This document shows, in pieces, positions 1 through 8,778 of a DNA stretch of 64,000 nt. A program made the translations under genes and the position numbers. Every line of letters begins with the position of its first letter. Within the stretch, counting starts at the first letter, position 1. Location: positions 2,279,030-2,343,029 of the forward strand of contig NZ_CP064788.1 in assembly GCF_017094525.1 (NCBI RefSeq), read 5' to 3'. This DNA comes from Halapricum desulfuricans (lineage in GTDB: Archaea; Halobacteriota; Halobacteria; Halobacteriales; Haloarculaceae). The notes beneath the pieces are model-generated. The model was not told where the DNA came from. It did not search any database and saw only the letters and a program-made list of their open reading frames with translations.

Positions 1-117
1 CACCAGGACATGCAGGGGTTCGCCCCGTACGTCGATCTGGCCGAGCAGTTCGGACTCGAGGTCGGCGAGACGCTGCACGTCACGCGCAACGGGAACATGA
101 TCCAGCTGGTCGAGTGA
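1..117 (+). CDS. C-terminal end of probable ribonuclease J (partial)
   Basis: The reading frame is open from base 1 and stops with TGA at 115-117, giving 38 C-terminal residues that end in [13 protein letters not shown]. The stretch [16 protein letters not shown] followed by [12 protein letters not shown] resembles the end of archaeal RNase J (beta-CASP exonuclease), a gene commonly found directly upstream of idsA in haloarchaea. The catalytic metallo-beta-lactamase part lies outside the window, so the assignment rests on the tail and the neighbour. The stop is one base before the idsA start, so the two are probably cotranscribed. Confidence 0.6.
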   Translation, partial: HQDMQGFAPYVDLAEQFGLEVGETLHVTRNGNMIQLVE

Positions 118-118
118 G

Positions 119-1168
119 ATGAGCATGAGCGAGGGATCCGACACCGCGGCGGCGGTCACGCAGGCGATCGCGGCTCGGCGGGAACTCGTCAACGAAGCGA
201 TCCCCCACCAGCTTCCGGTCCAGGAGCCCGAACGACTCTACGAGGCGTCGCGGTACCTGCTGGACGCCGGCGGGAAGCGACTGCGGCCGACGGTACTGTT
301 GCTCGCGGCGGAAGCGATCGCGGACGTGGAACCCCTGCAGGCGGATTACCGGGAGTTTCCCGCACCCGAAGGCACAGTCGATATGATGGCCGCCGCGATC
401 AGCATCGAGACGATCCAGTCGTTCACGCTGATCCACGACGACATCATGGACGACGACGACATGCGTCGGGGCGTCCCGGCCGTCCACCGGGAGTACGACC
501 TCTCGACGGCGATCCTCGCGGGCGACACCCTCTACGCGAAGGCCTTCGAGCACATGCTCGAGACGGGGGCCGACCCCGAGCGGTCGGTCCGGGCGCTGTC
601 GGAGCTGGCGACGACGTGTACGAAGATCTGCGAGGGCCAGTCCTGCGATATCCAGTTCGAGGCGCGGACCGACGTGACGACCGACGAGTACCTCGGTATG
701 GTCGAGCTGAAGACCGCGGTCCTGTACGCGGCCGCGGCGTCGATCCCGGCGATCTTGCTGGGTGCGGACGACGCCGTGGACCCGCTCTATCAGTACGGGC
801 TCAACGTCGGCCGGGCGTTCCAGATCCAGGACGACCTGCTGGATCTGACCACCCCCTCCGAGAAACTGGGCAAACAGCGCGGGTCGGATCTCGTCGAGAA
901 CAAGCAGACGATCATCACGCTGCACGCCCGCCAGCAGGGCGTCGACGTGGACGACCTCGTGCCCGAAGACGAGGTGGAGGCGGTCGACGAGGCGACGATC
1001 GAACAGGCTGTCGAACGCCTCGAAGAAGCTGGCAGTATCGACTTCGCCCGCGAGCTGGCACACGACCTCATCGAAGACGGAAAGGACAGCCTTCGGGTCT
1101 TGCCCGCCAACGAGGCGCGCGGCCGACTGGACGACATCGCTGACTACCTGGTCGAACGCGAGTACTGA
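119..1168 (+). CDS. idsA: Geranylgeranyl/farnesyl diphosphate synthase
   Basis: A 349-residue trans-isoprenyl diphosphate synthase. It condenses isopentenyl diphosphate with allylic diphosphates to make the C20 chains of archaeal ether lipids. The first aspartate-rich motif DDIMD is at residues 107-111 and the second, DDLLD, at 238-242, so both Mg-diphosphate sites are intact. GGKRLRP near residue 51 is the conserved IPP-binding segment. The length is normal for the family. The ATG starts one base after the upstream stop codon, so translation is probably coupled. The exact chain length of the product cannot be read from the sequence. Confidence 0.95.
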   Translation: MSMSEGSDTAAAVTQAIAARRELVNEAIPHQLPVQEPERLYEASRYLLDAGGKRLRPTVLLLAAEAIADVEPLQADYREFPAPEGTVDMMAAAISIETIQSFTLIHDDIMDDDDMRRGVPAVHREYDLSTAILAGDTLYAKAFEHMLETGADPERSVRALSELATTCTKICEGQSCDIQFEARTDVTTDEYLGMVELKTAVLYAAAASIPAILLGADDAVDPLYQYGLNVGRAFQIQDDLLDLTTPSEKLGKQRGSDLVENKQTIITLHARQQGVDVDDLVPEDEVEAVDEATIEQAVERLEEAGSIDFARELAHDLIEDGKDSLRVLPANEARGRLDDIADYLVEREY

Positions 1169-1477
1169 TCAGCGATCCCCGTTGTCGGTCTCGATCTCGA
1201 ACATCGGCGGGAGGTCGCTGGTGTTCGTCGGCTCGAACGTCCTGGGTGCCCCTTTCCAGGCGGGACGCTGTCGAGTTGGCAGCTCCGCGCTAGATGCCGT
1301 GGGTGTGGTGCGATACTGGGTCGATTGCGGGTTCGTACTCATTGTGACGTGGTGGAACGCGACGGTTCGAAGGCGATGCTGGCCGGTCAAACAGGGCGTG
1401 CACCACGTACGAGAAGCGACTGCATCGTAGAACCGACAACGAGAGATGGGGTCATAAATATAACGGTTTTTAATTAA
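1169..1477. other. Gap with no well-supported gene
   Basis: This 309-bp gap lies between the convergent genes idsA and the M24 peptidase. A 57-codon minus-strand frame (start 1342, stop at 1169) and an overlapping 82-codon plus-strand frame are open, but neither resembles a known family. An AT-rich block around 1453-1476 (TAAATATAACGG followed by TTTTTAATTAA) could hold a promoter for the minus-strand frame. I see no convincing gene. Confidence 0.4.
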
Positions 1478-2647
1478 CTATTCGACGACCAGCGACACCG
1501 GATAGTCGGTCAGGTTCTCGTAGCCGTCGTCGGTGACGACGATCAGGTCCTCGATGCGGACGCCGCCGACCGCCGGGTCGTAGAGGCCGGGTTCGATCGT
1601 GATGACGTGGCCGGGTTCGAGTTCGCCGCCGTCGGGGCCGACGGAGGGTAGTTCGTGGACGTCGAGTCCGACCCCGTGGCCCGTGCTGTGGATGAATCCG
1701 GTTTCCGTGCCGGGGTCGTCTCGGAGCGTCGGCAGACCGGCGTCCTCGTAGACGTCACAGGCGGCGTCGTGGACGTCCGCGCCCGTCGCGCCCGGCTCGA
1801 CCGCCGCCAGCGCTTCGCGGTAGGCCCGCTCGGTCAGGTCGTACCACTCCCGGACCTGTTCGTCGGGTTCGCCGACACAGAACGTCCGGGTCATGTCGCC
1901 GTGGTACTTCGTGGTCTTGTCCTGGGGAAAGATGTCAATGATGATCGGCTCGTGCGGTCGGAGCGGTCCACTCCCACGGTCGTGCGGATCGGCCGCGTCG
2001 GCCCCGCAGGCGACGATCGTCTCGTCGAGCGCACAGCCGCGGCGCAGCAGCGTCACCTCGATCTCCTCTTTGAGTCGCTCGCTGGTCAGGACCTCGCCGT
2101 CGACGAGCAGTCGATCGCCATCGATCTCTGCCTGCCCGAGGAGGTCCTCGGCGGCCGCCATCGCGGCCTCGTTGGCGCGCTGTGCCGCCCGGACGTGGTC
2201 GATTTCCTCGTCGGTCTTGCTGGCGCGGACGGCGGTGACCGTCTGCTCGGCGTCGGCGACGACCTCGATTCCCTGCTTGCGGAGGCCGTCGGCCGTCTGG
2301 AGGGGAAAGCGCGGCGGGACGGCGACGGCCTCGACGTCGTAGGCGTCGAGAAACGCTGCGCGCGTCCGGTGAGCCGCCTCCCGGCGGCCGTCGGCCTCGA
2401 GGCGGTCGTCGTAACCGTAGTCGGTGAAGCGCTCGACGCTTGCGGCGCGGCTCTCGCGTTTCGCGCGGCCGAACTCCAGACTCCGGACGAAAAGCAGGTG
2501 CGTCGAACCGTCGTACAACGTGAGAAACGGGTCGGGCGCGTCGAACCCCGAGAGGTAGTACTGGTCGGCGTCGGTCGAGTCCGCGTCGATGAGGTAGCCG
2601 TCGGCGTCGAGCGCGTCGAGTCGCGCGTCCAGTTTCGAGAGGTCCAT
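1478..2647 (-). CDS. M24 family Xaa-Pro peptidase
   Basis: A 389-residue pita-bread-fold metallopeptidase of the Xaa-Pro dipeptidase/aminopeptidase type, which releases residues next to proline in the cytoplasm. All five dinuclear-metal ligands can be placed: D in IIIDIF, D in HGDMTRTF, H in STGHGVGLDVHE, E in ITIEPGLYD and E in VRIEDL. The N-terminal half (about residues 1-150) is the creatinase-like domain. I chose the ATG at 2647 (MDLSKLDARL) over the longer frame because the extra 18 residues are not family-like and the AGTAAAGG stretch around 2673 could hold the promoter. Confidence 0.9.
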   Translation of the reverse strand: MDLSKLDARLDALDADGYLIDADSTDADQYYLSGFDAPDPFLTLYDGSTHLLFVRSLEFGRAKRESRAASVERFTDYGYDDRLEADGRREAAHRTRAAFLDAYDVEAVAVPPRFPLQTADGLRKQGIEVVADAEQTVTAVRASKTDEEIDHVRAAQRANEAAMAAAEDLLGQAEIDGDRLLVDGEVLTSERLKEEIEVTLLRRGCALDETIVACGADAADPHDRGSGPLRPHEPIIIDIFPQDKTTKYHGDMTRTFCVGEPDEQVREWYDLTERAYREALAAVEPGATGADVHDAACDVYEDAGLPTLRDDPGTETGFIHSTGHGVGLDVHELPSVGPDGGELEPGHVITIEPGLYDPAVGGVRIEDLIVVTDDGYENLTDYPVSLVVE

Positions 2648-2747
2648 GCGGTCGAATGCGGCCGGCGCGAGTAAAGGAGTACCGACAACCGCCGGTCCCA
2701 AACGGTAACCGTCTCCCGTTCGTCCTTACTCTTGAGGGACAGTTCTC

Positions 2748-2984
2748 ATGGCAATCCTCGACTCGTTCGGCGCGTTAGTCAGTAGTATCGTCGCGGCACT
2801 GGTCATGCTGGTGTTCGCCATCCTCAGTTTCTTCGTGACGGTGTTCATCGTCGATGTCGGCGCGAGTCTCGCTGGCTACTCACCCAGTGGGGACTTCGTC
2901 GTACTGTCGGCGGCGCTTCTGTCGACGGGTGCGATCGTCGCCGGCGCGACGCCGATGTCGAGTCTTGGCGACGCTCAAGCGTAG
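2748..2984 (+). CDS. Small two-helix membrane protein
   Basis: A 78-residue protein. Residues about 8-40 form a long hydrophobic stretch (SSIVAALVMLVFAILSFFV and on), and a second hydrophobic segment is near 50-68. It has no motif I recognise; proteins of this size and profile are common in haloarchaea. It sits between the M24 peptidase and the tetR gene, convergent with tetR, and no role follows from that. The composition (GC-rich third positions, clean start) supports a real gene. Confidence 0.6.
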   Translation: MAILDSFGALVSSIVAALVMLVFAILSFFVTVFIVDVGASLAGYSPSGDFVVLSAALLSTGAIVAGATPMSSLGDAQA

Positions 2985-3005
2985 CTCCGGTCCGTTCGCT
3001 CGCGG

Positions 3006-3611
3006 TCAATCCACGAGCAGTCGCGCCTCGACGTAGGCGTCGAGTTCGGCACGGACGGCCGCGACCTGCGGGTCGTCGCTGGTCGCCCGCTCGGTCATGA
3101 TACCGCCGGCGATCGTGTGGATCGTCGCGGCCACCTGCTCGGGATCGACTCCCCGGAAGACCCCTTCCTCGATGCCGTCGGCGATGATATCGGCGAGCAC
3201 TCCCCGGAAGAAGCGATCGCTTCTCGTGAAGTGTTCGCGGTAGCGCTCGTCGTGGGCGGCCTGCGCGCGGAGTTCGACCAGCGCGCCGACGAAGCCCCGG
3301 TCCTGCTCGGCGAGGTCGGGCGCGGCGATCGCGTCGAGCCACCGGTCGAGCCGCTCGCGGGCGTCGCCGGACGCCTCGCGGTCCATCTCGGTCTCGTGGT
3401 CGTCGATCATCCGGGAGAGGAAGTCCACGAGCAGATCGTCTTTCCCGTCGTAGTGGTGATACAGCAGCGACTTGCTCTTGGGGAAGAACTCGTCGATTCG
3501 GTCGATCGTCAGCCCGGCGTAGCCGTACTCGACGAGCGCGTCGAACGTCGCCCGCATGATCGCAGTTCGGGTGTCCTCGGCGTCTTCGGGGAACGGGTTT
3601 CCGGCCGACAT
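3006..3611 (-). CDS. TetR/AcrR family transcriptional regulator
   Basis: A 201-residue TetR-type repressor. The N-terminal helix-turn-helix spans about residues 15-60 (ATFDALVEYGYAGLTIDRI, then KSKSLLYHHYDGKDDL), which is the conserved TetR DNA-binding segment. The C-terminal two thirds are the helical ligand-binding domain. The drug-type ABC exporter at 4091-5985 lies about 500 bp away, transcribed away from it, and carries a 22-bp palindrome of TetR-operator type in its promoter. That makes the exporter the most likely target. The inducer is unknown. Confidence 0.9.
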   Translation of the reverse strand: MSAGNPFPEDAEDTRTAIMRATFDALVEYGYAGLTIDRIDEFFPKSKSLLYHHYDGKDDLLVDFLSRMIDDHETEMDREASGDARERLDRWLDAIAAPDLAEQDRGFVGALVELRAQAAHDERYREHFTRSDRFFRGVLADIIADGIEEGVFRGVDPEQVAATIHTIAGGIMTERATSDDPQVAAVRAELDAYVEARLLVD

Positions 3612-3623
3612 GGTTGTCTGTTC

Positions 3624-4001
3624 TTACTCGCCCCCGTGAAGGTTGGTATCTTTCGGATCAGGCGTGGCACGTTCGAACGCGTCCGCGTTTCGCGCGGTCC
3701 ATTCGTCCAGAGACAGCGGCGATCGATCGAGTACCCGCCCGGCGTCTATCGCCGGCAGTATCGAGTCGCCGACTCTGGCGATCGCGAGCGGTCTGACGAG
3801 AAACATCGAATCGACGCCCTCGAAGGCCACCCCCCACGTCTCTGGTTTCTCGAAGTCGAACGCGACTGCCTCGACGCCGTCCCGGAACGGCCTATCAGGA
3901 TCGCGCGTGGCCGCCCTGACAGCCGCGTCGCGATCGGCGAGCCGCTCGACGACTCGCGAGCCGACCGTGCCCGTCGCTCCCGTGACCAGAACCGTCTCCA
4001 T
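3624..4001 (-). pseudogene. Internally deleted NmrA-like NAD(P)-binding protein
   Basis: This 125-codon frame opens with a normal Rossmann start (METVLVTGATGTVGSRVVERL, with the GATGTVG dinucleotide loop) and runs to about residue 88 (SILPAIDAG). It then jumps straight to a segment typical of the far C-terminus of NmrA-like proteins (GRVLDRSPLSLDEWTARNADAF). The family is usually about 270-290 residues, so roughly 150-160 internal residues appear to be missing, with the frame kept. The substrate-binding part is lost, so it is probably non-functional. It starts 90 bp from the ABC exporter gene and shares its intergenic promoter region. Confidence 0.7.
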
Positions 4002-4034
4002 AGCCGGACCAAGGGGTGCCGAGCACATAAGGGT

Positions 4035-4056
4035 ATTGAATGAATGTTCAATCAAT
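4035..4056. promoter_or_regulatory. 22-bp palindrome, probable TetR operator
   Basis: An imperfect palindrome: 18 of 22 positions match the reverse complement, with outer arms ATTGA/TCAAT and inner arms TGAA/TTCA. It directly precedes the TATA-like CTTTATCC (4059-4066) of the leaderless ABC exporter gene. Size, symmetry and placement fit a TetR-family site, presumably for the regulator at 3006-3611. Binding is inferred, not shown. Confidence 0.7.
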
Positions 4057-4090
4057 GACTTTATCCGAATGGCAGTCATGTCTTCGGGAC

Positions 4091-5131
4091 ATGAGCCACG
4101 AGACGGATCGCGCGATCGAGATGGACGGAGTCGAAGTCGTCTACGGCGACGGGACGAGAGCGGTCGACGGCGTCTCGCTGTCGGTTCCTCGCGGGGAGTT
4201 TTTCGGGTTTCTGGGACCCAACGGGGCCGGGAAGACGACAACGATCAAGACGCTGGCGACGCTGTTGCGGCCGACGTCGGGATCGATCCGGGTCAACGGG
4301 TTCGACGTCGAGGCCGACCCACAGCAGGTCCGGGAGACGATCGGGTACATGGCCCAGGAGACGAGCGTCATCACCGAGATGACGGCCCGCGAGAACCTGC
4401 GGTTCGCCTGCGACGCCTACGGCGTGCCCAGCGGCGAGCGCGACGACCGGATCGCGGAGTTGCTCGAGCTGGTCGATCTGGCCGACGTCGCGGACAAGCG
4501 AGCCGAGGGGTTCTCGGGCGGGATGAAGAAACGGCTCGACGCCGCGATGTCGCTGGTCCACCGCCCGTCGCTGGTCTTCCTGGACGAGCCGACCACCGGG
4601 CTGGACCCCAAAGCGCGCAACCGGCTGTGGGAGTACTTCGAGGCGATCAACGATCGGGGGACGACGATCTTCCTGACCACGCAGTACCTCGAAGAGGCCG
4701 ATCAGCTCTGTGGCCGACTCTCGGTCATTCTGGACGGCGAGATCGTCGCGGAGGGGTCGCCCGCGGATCTCAAGCGCGAGGTCGGCGGCGAGATCCTCGA
4801 CGTCGAGCTCGACGACGGCCCGGGCGCGAGAGAACGCGCCGCCGACCTCGTCCGCGAAGACGGGCTGTTCCCGGACGAGCCGGCCGTCGAGCGCACCGGT
4901 GACGGAATCTCGGTCACCTCGCGGGCGGCCCGCCAGCACGGTCCAGATCTGCTGGTCGCGCTCAGGGACGCGGGGATCACCGTCACCGGGTTCAACGTCC
5001 GCTCGCCCACGCTCGACGACGTGTTCCTCGCGATCACCGGCCAGCACGTCGAGGACGAGTCGTCGGACGCTCAGGCCAGCGAGGAGACACCACCGGAAGC
5101 GACCGCAGCGACGGACGGGGGGAGCCGATGA
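4091..5131 (+). CDS. DrrA-type ABC transporter ATP-binding protein
   Basis: A 346-residue ATPase of the daunorubicin-resistance (DrrA) export class. Walker A is GPNGAGKTTT, the signature is FSGGMKKR, Walker B is LVFLDEPTTGLD, and the switch region is TTQYLEEADQL, whose Q replaces the usual His as is typical of DrrA. The C-terminal about 100 residues form the usual extra domain of this class. I chose the ATG at 4091 because it is about 25-30 bases below a TATA-like box; the frame is open farther upstream but through the operator. It overlaps the permease gene by an ATGA. Confidence 0.92.
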   Translation: MSHETDRAIEMDGVEVVYGDGTRAVDGVSLSVPRGEFFGFLGPNGAGKTTTIKTLATLLRPTSGSIRVNGFDVEADPQQVRETIGYMAQETSVITEMTARENLRFACDAYGVPSGERDDRIAELLELVDLADVADKRAEGFSGGMKKRLDAAMSLVHRPSLVFLDEPTTGLDPKARNRLWEYFEAINDRGTTIFLTTQYLEEADQLCGRLSVILDGEIVAEGSPADLKREVGGEILDVELDDGPGARERAADLVREDGLFPDEPAVERTGDGISVTSRAARQHGPDLLVALRDAGITVTGFNVRSPTLDDVFLAITGQHVEDESSDAQASEETPPEATAATDGGSR

Positions 5132-5985
5132 GTACCGAGACGACCGACGCCGAGGTCGCTCGAACCTCGAACACGTTTCTCAGTGACGTCTGGACGAACT
5201 TCATGCGGTGGAACATCAACGCCGTTCGCAACCCCTTCGTCGTGGTCTCCTCGCTGTTGCAGCCGATCATCTTCCTGTTTCTGTTCACGCAGGTGTTCGG
5301 CAACGTCGCCGGCGAGGCCCTGTCGGGTCCGATCAGCTACGAGACCTACCTCGTGCCGGCGATCGTCGTCCAGATCGCGCTGATCGTCGCCTCGTCGTCC
5401 GGGATCGGGCTGGTCGACGACATCGAGAGCGGCGTCTTCCAGAAGACGCTGGTCACGCCGATGAGCCGGACCGCGGTCTTCGTGGGCAAGACCCTCTCGG
5501 AGCTGATCCGGATCGTCGTCCAGGTCGTGATCGTGCTCGGGTTGGGCGTGCTCCTCGGCGCGGAGATCTCGTCCGGACTGGGCGGCGCGCTGGCGATCGT
5601 CGGCGTCGCGGTCCTGTTCTCGCTGTGGTTTCTGGCGTTTTCGAACGTCGTCGCGCTGCTCACCCGCGATCAGGAGTCGACGATCATCGCCGCGAACATG
5701 ATCCAGTTGCCGCTGCTTTTCGTCTCCAGTGCCTTCCTGCCGGTGGACTCGATGCCCGAGTGGGTGCAGGTCGTCGCGACCTACAACCCGATCACCTACG
5801 GCGTCGACGCAGCGCGCGCCATCATGCTCGACGCCGACGTCATGACCGTCTGGAACGTCACGGCCTTCAGCGGGATCTGGAACACGCTCGTTCCCGCTCT
5901 CGGCGTGCTGCTCGTGCTCGATCTGGTCTTCGGCGCCGCCGCCGTGTACACGATCACTCGCGCGACGAGCGCGGACGTGAAGTAG
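5128..5985 (+). CDS. DrrB-type ABC-2 transporter permease
   Basis: A 285-residue integral membrane protein with six predicted hydrophobic segments, including VVVSSLLQPIIFLFLF near residue 35 and LVPALGVLLVLDLVFG near the C-terminus. The core pattern DDIESGVFQKTLVTPMSR is the ABC-2 permease signature region. It pairs with the ATPase just upstream, with a 4-bp start/stop overlap, to form an exporter of hydrophobic compounds. The substrate cannot be deduced. It is convergent with the VanZ-like gene, stop codons adjacent. Confidence 0.9.
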   Translation: MSTETTDAEVARTSNTFLSDVWTNFMRWNINAVRNPFVVVSSLLQPIIFLFLFTQVFGNVAGEALSGPISYETYLVPAIVVQIALIVASSSGIGLVDDIESGVFQKTLVTPMSRTAVFVGKTLSELIRIVVQVVIVLGLGVLLGAEISSGLGGALAIVGVAVLFSLWFLAFSNVVALLTRDQESTIIAANMIQLPLLFVSSAFLPVDSMPEWVQVVATYNPITYGVDAARAIMLDADVMTVWNVTAFSGIWNTLVPALGVLLVLDLVFGAAAVYTITRATSADVK

Positions 5986-6420
5986 CTACTCCGTCTCGCG
6001 GCTCGTGTATTGCCGGAGCGGAACGAACTCGAGCCGACGACTCAACAGATACCACGGCAACACGAGCGCCGCGCCGAACACGTTGGCGTAGGCGTCGAGC
6101 ACCGAAAAGTGCCGATCCGGCGTCAGCGACTGGCCGAACTCGATGCCGATGCCGTACAGCACCGTCGCGGCGACGACCGGAGCGGCCAGCCGGCCGGCGC
6201 GTCGCTCCCAGTCGGCGGTCGCGTATGCCAGCGCATACGCGAGCGCGCCGTACGCCAGGAAGTGGCGCCACTTGTCCAGCGGGACGATCGCGAGTCGTGC
6301 CCGGTCGAGCGCCGTCTCGGGCGGGATCGCAAGAACCGACCCGTAAAAGATGACTCCGGCCACGACGAGGACGGCCGCCCACCGGATCGGTGTCGGCAAC
6401 AGCGGAACGCGAACTGACAT
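5986..6420 (-). CDS. VanZ-like membrane protein
   Basis: A 144-residue protein with four hydrophobic segments and the VanZ-family landmarks DKWRHFLAYGALAYALAY and GIEFGQSLTPDRHFSVLDAYAN. The family has no firmly known reaction outside teicoplanin resistance; in archaea it is a conserved membrane protein. I chose the ATG at 6420 because the alternative nine codons upstream adds only a polar, non-family stretch. It diverges from the phosphohexomutase gene across about 120 bp. Confidence 0.8.
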   Translation of the reverse strand: MSVRVPLLPTPIRWAAVLVVAGVIFYGSVLAIPPETALDRARLAIVPLDKWRHFLAYGALAYALAYATADWERRAGRLAAPVVAATVLYGIGIEFGQSLTPDRHFSVLDAYANVFGAALVLPWYLLSRRLEFVPLRQYTSRETE

Positions 6421-6539
6421 GTCCGTTCGAGGACGGCCCGACGACAAATGTCGTCCGGTTTCCGGAGACGAGGTGGGTCCCGTCCCGGGCTCGAACCGTT
6501 AAGAGTAGCTTTTTCTCGCTGGCTCGCCGCGCCTCTGGC

Positions 6540-7874
6540 ATGTTCGGAACGAGCGGCGTCCGCGGCCCTGTCGGCGAGACGATCACTGCGGAGCTGGCGC
6601 TGTCGGTCGGTCGGGCCCTGGCGCTGGACAGCGAGCGAGTCGTCGTCGGGCGCGACCCGCGCGGGAGCGGGGAACTGCTGGCCGATGCGCTCGCTGCGGG
6701 GCTTCGAGAGTCGGGGACGGACGTGATCGACCTCGGCGTGGCCGCGACGCCGACCATCGCCCGTGCGGTCGCGTGGCTGGATGCCGATGCCGGCGTCGCA
6801 ATTACCGCCAGTCACAACCCCGCCACCGACAACGGGATCAAACTCTGGCAACCCACGGGCCAGGCGTTCGACGACGCCATGCAGGCGACGATCGCCGACC
6901 GCGTCGAGGCCGGCGAGACGGACCTTCGCCCGTGGGACGACCTCGGGACGATCGAGACGGCCGACCTGCGACGGCGACACGTCGACGCGATCGCCGACGC
7001 CGTCGAGATCGACGATCCGCCGTCGGTCGTGGTGGACCTGGGCAACGGGGCCGGCGCAGTCAGCGTCGAGGCGCTACAGGCGCTTGGCTGTGACGTCCAG
7101 ACGCTCAACGCCCAGCCCGACGGCTCGTTCCCGGGCCGTCCGAGCGAGCCGACCGCCGAGAACTGCGACGCCCTGACTCGACTCCTCGAGGCGAGTGACG
7201 CCGACCTCGGGATCGCACACGACGGCGACGCCGACCGAATGCGGGCGGTGACCGGCGACGGCGAGTTTATCCCTGGCGACGTACTCCTGGCGCTGCTCGC
7301 CCGCGAGGCGGCCGAACCAGGCCAGCGCGTCGCCGTCCCCGTCGACACGAGCATCGCCGTCGACGACCATCTGGCCGAGATCGACGTCTCGGTCACCCGA
7401 ACGCGAGTGGGTGACGTCTACGTCGCCGAGCGAGTCACCGAGTCCGAGGTAGCCTTCGGCGGCGAACCGTCGGGCGCATGGATCTGGCCGGAAGCGACGC
7501 TGTGTCCCGACGGGCCGCTGGCGGCCGCGAAACTCGCCGCGCTGGCCGCCGAGCGTCCGCTCGAGGCGCGCGTCGCTGACGTCGATACCTACCCGATCAG
7601 ACGCGAGAGCATCGAGGTCGCACAGAAGCGGGCAGTGATGGATCGCGTCGAAGCGACCGTCACGGAATCGTACGACGACGTGACGACGCTCGACGGCGTC
7701 CGGGTCTCGTTCGACGACGGGTGGTTTCTGATCAGGGCCAGCGGCACGCAGCCGCTCGTCCGGGTGACCGCGGAGGCCCGCGACGCCGAGCAGACCCGGG
7801 CGTATCTCTCGAGTGCGACCTCGCTGGTCGGGGATGCCAGAGACGAGACGACAGGCGAAAAGAGCCGCAGGTGA
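6540..7874 (+). CDS. glmM: Phosphohexomutase (phosphoglucosamine mutase type)
   Basis: A 444-residue alpha-D-phosphohexomutase. The catalytic phosphoserine loop is TASHNP, the metal loop is DGDADR, the sugar-binding loop is GGEPSG, and the phosphate-binding C-terminal segment is RASGTQPLVR, so all four domains are present. The N-terminus FGTSGVRG is typical of GlmM. With glmU and glmS 5-7 kb downstream it could supply glucosamine-1-phosphate for UDP-GlcNAc. Archaeal members can also act on glucose- or mannose-phosphates, so the substrate is likely, not proven. Start ATG at 6540; the frame is open upstream but crosses the vanZ promoter. Confidence 0.85.
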   Translation: MFGTSGVRGPVGETITAELALSVGRALALDSERVVVGRDPRGSGELLADALAAGLRESGTDVIDLGVAATPTIARAVAWLDADAGVAITASHNPATDNGIKLWQPTGQAFDDAMQATIADRVEAGETDLRPWDDLGTIETADLRRRHVDAIADAVEIDDPPSVVVDLGNGAGAVSVEALQALGCDVQTLNAQPDGSFPGRPSEPTAENCDALTRLLEASDADLGIAHDGDADRMRAVTGDGEFIPGDVLLALLAREAAEPGQRVAVPVDTSIAVDDHLAEIDVSVTRTRVGDVYVAERVTESEVAFGGEPSGAWIWPEATLCPDGPLAAAKLAALAAERPLEARVADVDTYPIRRESIEVAQKRAVMDRVEATVTESYDDVTTLDGVRVSFDDGWFLIRASGTQPLVRVTAEARDAEQTRAYLSSATSLVGDARDETTGEKSRR

Positions 7875-7885
7875 TCGGCGAGCGG

Positions 7886-8044
7886 TTATCCGCGACGCGT
7901 CGAGCGGGCTTCGCGAACGTCCGCACCGTCACGGATCTTGTCCTCACATTGCGGGCACACTCTCGGATTTTCGATCCCGTTCGGCGTGAAAACACGCGCG
8001 TAGGCTGCCGTTACAAATGAGCCACAGTTCTGGCATTCCGGCAT
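7886..8044 (-). CDS. Tiny zinc-finger protein (haloarchaeal conserved)
   Basis: A 52-residue protein starting MPECQNCGSFVTAAYARVF. It has two CxxC pairs, CQNC at 4-7 and CPQC at 30-33, which would bind one zinc ion, and it ends in a charged tail (EARSTRRG). Haloarchaeal genomes carry close relatives as a short conserved family of unknown role, probably in nucleic-acid or protein binding. It is convergent with the phosphohexomutase gene, 11 bp away. An AT-rich TATA-like stretch (CCAATAATTAAGG on the minus strand) lies about 28 bases above the start. Confidence 0.85.
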   Translation of the reverse strand: MPECQNCGSFVTAAYARVFTPNGIENPRVCPQCEDKIRDGADVREARSTRRG

Positions 8045-8141
8045 ACACCCTCTTGTTGGACTCGTCCACCTTAATTATTGGTGATGTGCCACCGCAAGGC
8101 ACGGATTGCCGGTTTGTTCTCGATTTCCGCTGCTATTCGGA

Positions 8142-8720
8142 TCAGAATGACGTATAAACAGTACCGTCCTGTGTAAGGTCAATCGTACCGTCGAACAGGT
8201 CGCGGTAGCCTTTGAGTACCTCCTCGTCGTGGACTCCCTCGGCGAGGTGGAACAGCCCCACGGCGTCGTATTCGACGAGCAGAGCGAGCAGGTCCTCGAC
8301 GGCCTCGCGGGCGCTGTCCTCGTCGGCGTAGTAGGCCATCTCGGTGACCGAATCGACCGAGATCCGGCGCTTGCCCTCGGTCTCTTCGAGGAACTGTCGG
8401 GTCTTTTCGACGACCTCCTCGAGGTTGTCCGGCGCAGTGACGTACCTGATGTGGTCGGCCTGGCGACGGGTGTAGCCTCGCTCGACCGACAGCGTGTCGA
8501 GGATCGTCGCCTTCGATTCGTCGACGGCGTAGTGTTCGAGTTTCTGCTCGACTTCCCGGGCGCTCGTCCGCGTCGAGACGATCAGCATGTGGTCGGTGTC
8601 GGTGCCGAGAAACTCCGTGTCGATCCGATCGGTCTCGCCGGTGCTCGGGTGGACGAGCAAAATCCCGGTCCCGCCCGGGATCGTCTCCGGCGCGTTCTCG
8701 ATCGCCAGCGTGTACTCCAT
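8142..8720 (-). CDS. RecA/KaiC-fold protein lacking a Walker A motif
   Basis: A 193-residue protein of the HTR-like/DUF7504 kind. The order of elements copies a KaiC/RadA ATPase core: IPGGTGILLVHPSTGETDR sits where the P-loop would be but lacks GKT/S, followed by MLIVSTRTSAREVEQKL and a SVDSVTEMAYYAD strand. It is therefore probably not an ATPase but may bind partners, as haloarchaeal relatives linked to signalling are thought to do. I chose the ATG at 8720 (MEYTLAIENAP) because the seven extra upstream residues are His-rich and not conserved-looking. Confidence 0.6.
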   Translation of the reverse strand: MEYTLAIENAPETIPGGTGILLVHPSTGETDRIDTEFLGTDTDHMLIVSTRTSAREVEQKLEHYAVDESKATILDTLSVERGYTRRQADHIRYVTAPDNLEEVVEKTRQFLEETEGKRRISVDSVTEMAYYADEDSAREAVEDLLALLVEYDAVGLFHLAEGVHDEEVLKGYRDLFDGTIDLTQDGTVYTSF

Positions 8721-8778
8721 GTGGCTGTGAAAGTGGTGCAAGCAGTCTTAATGCTGTCGGGAACGATCGAACGCGGAA

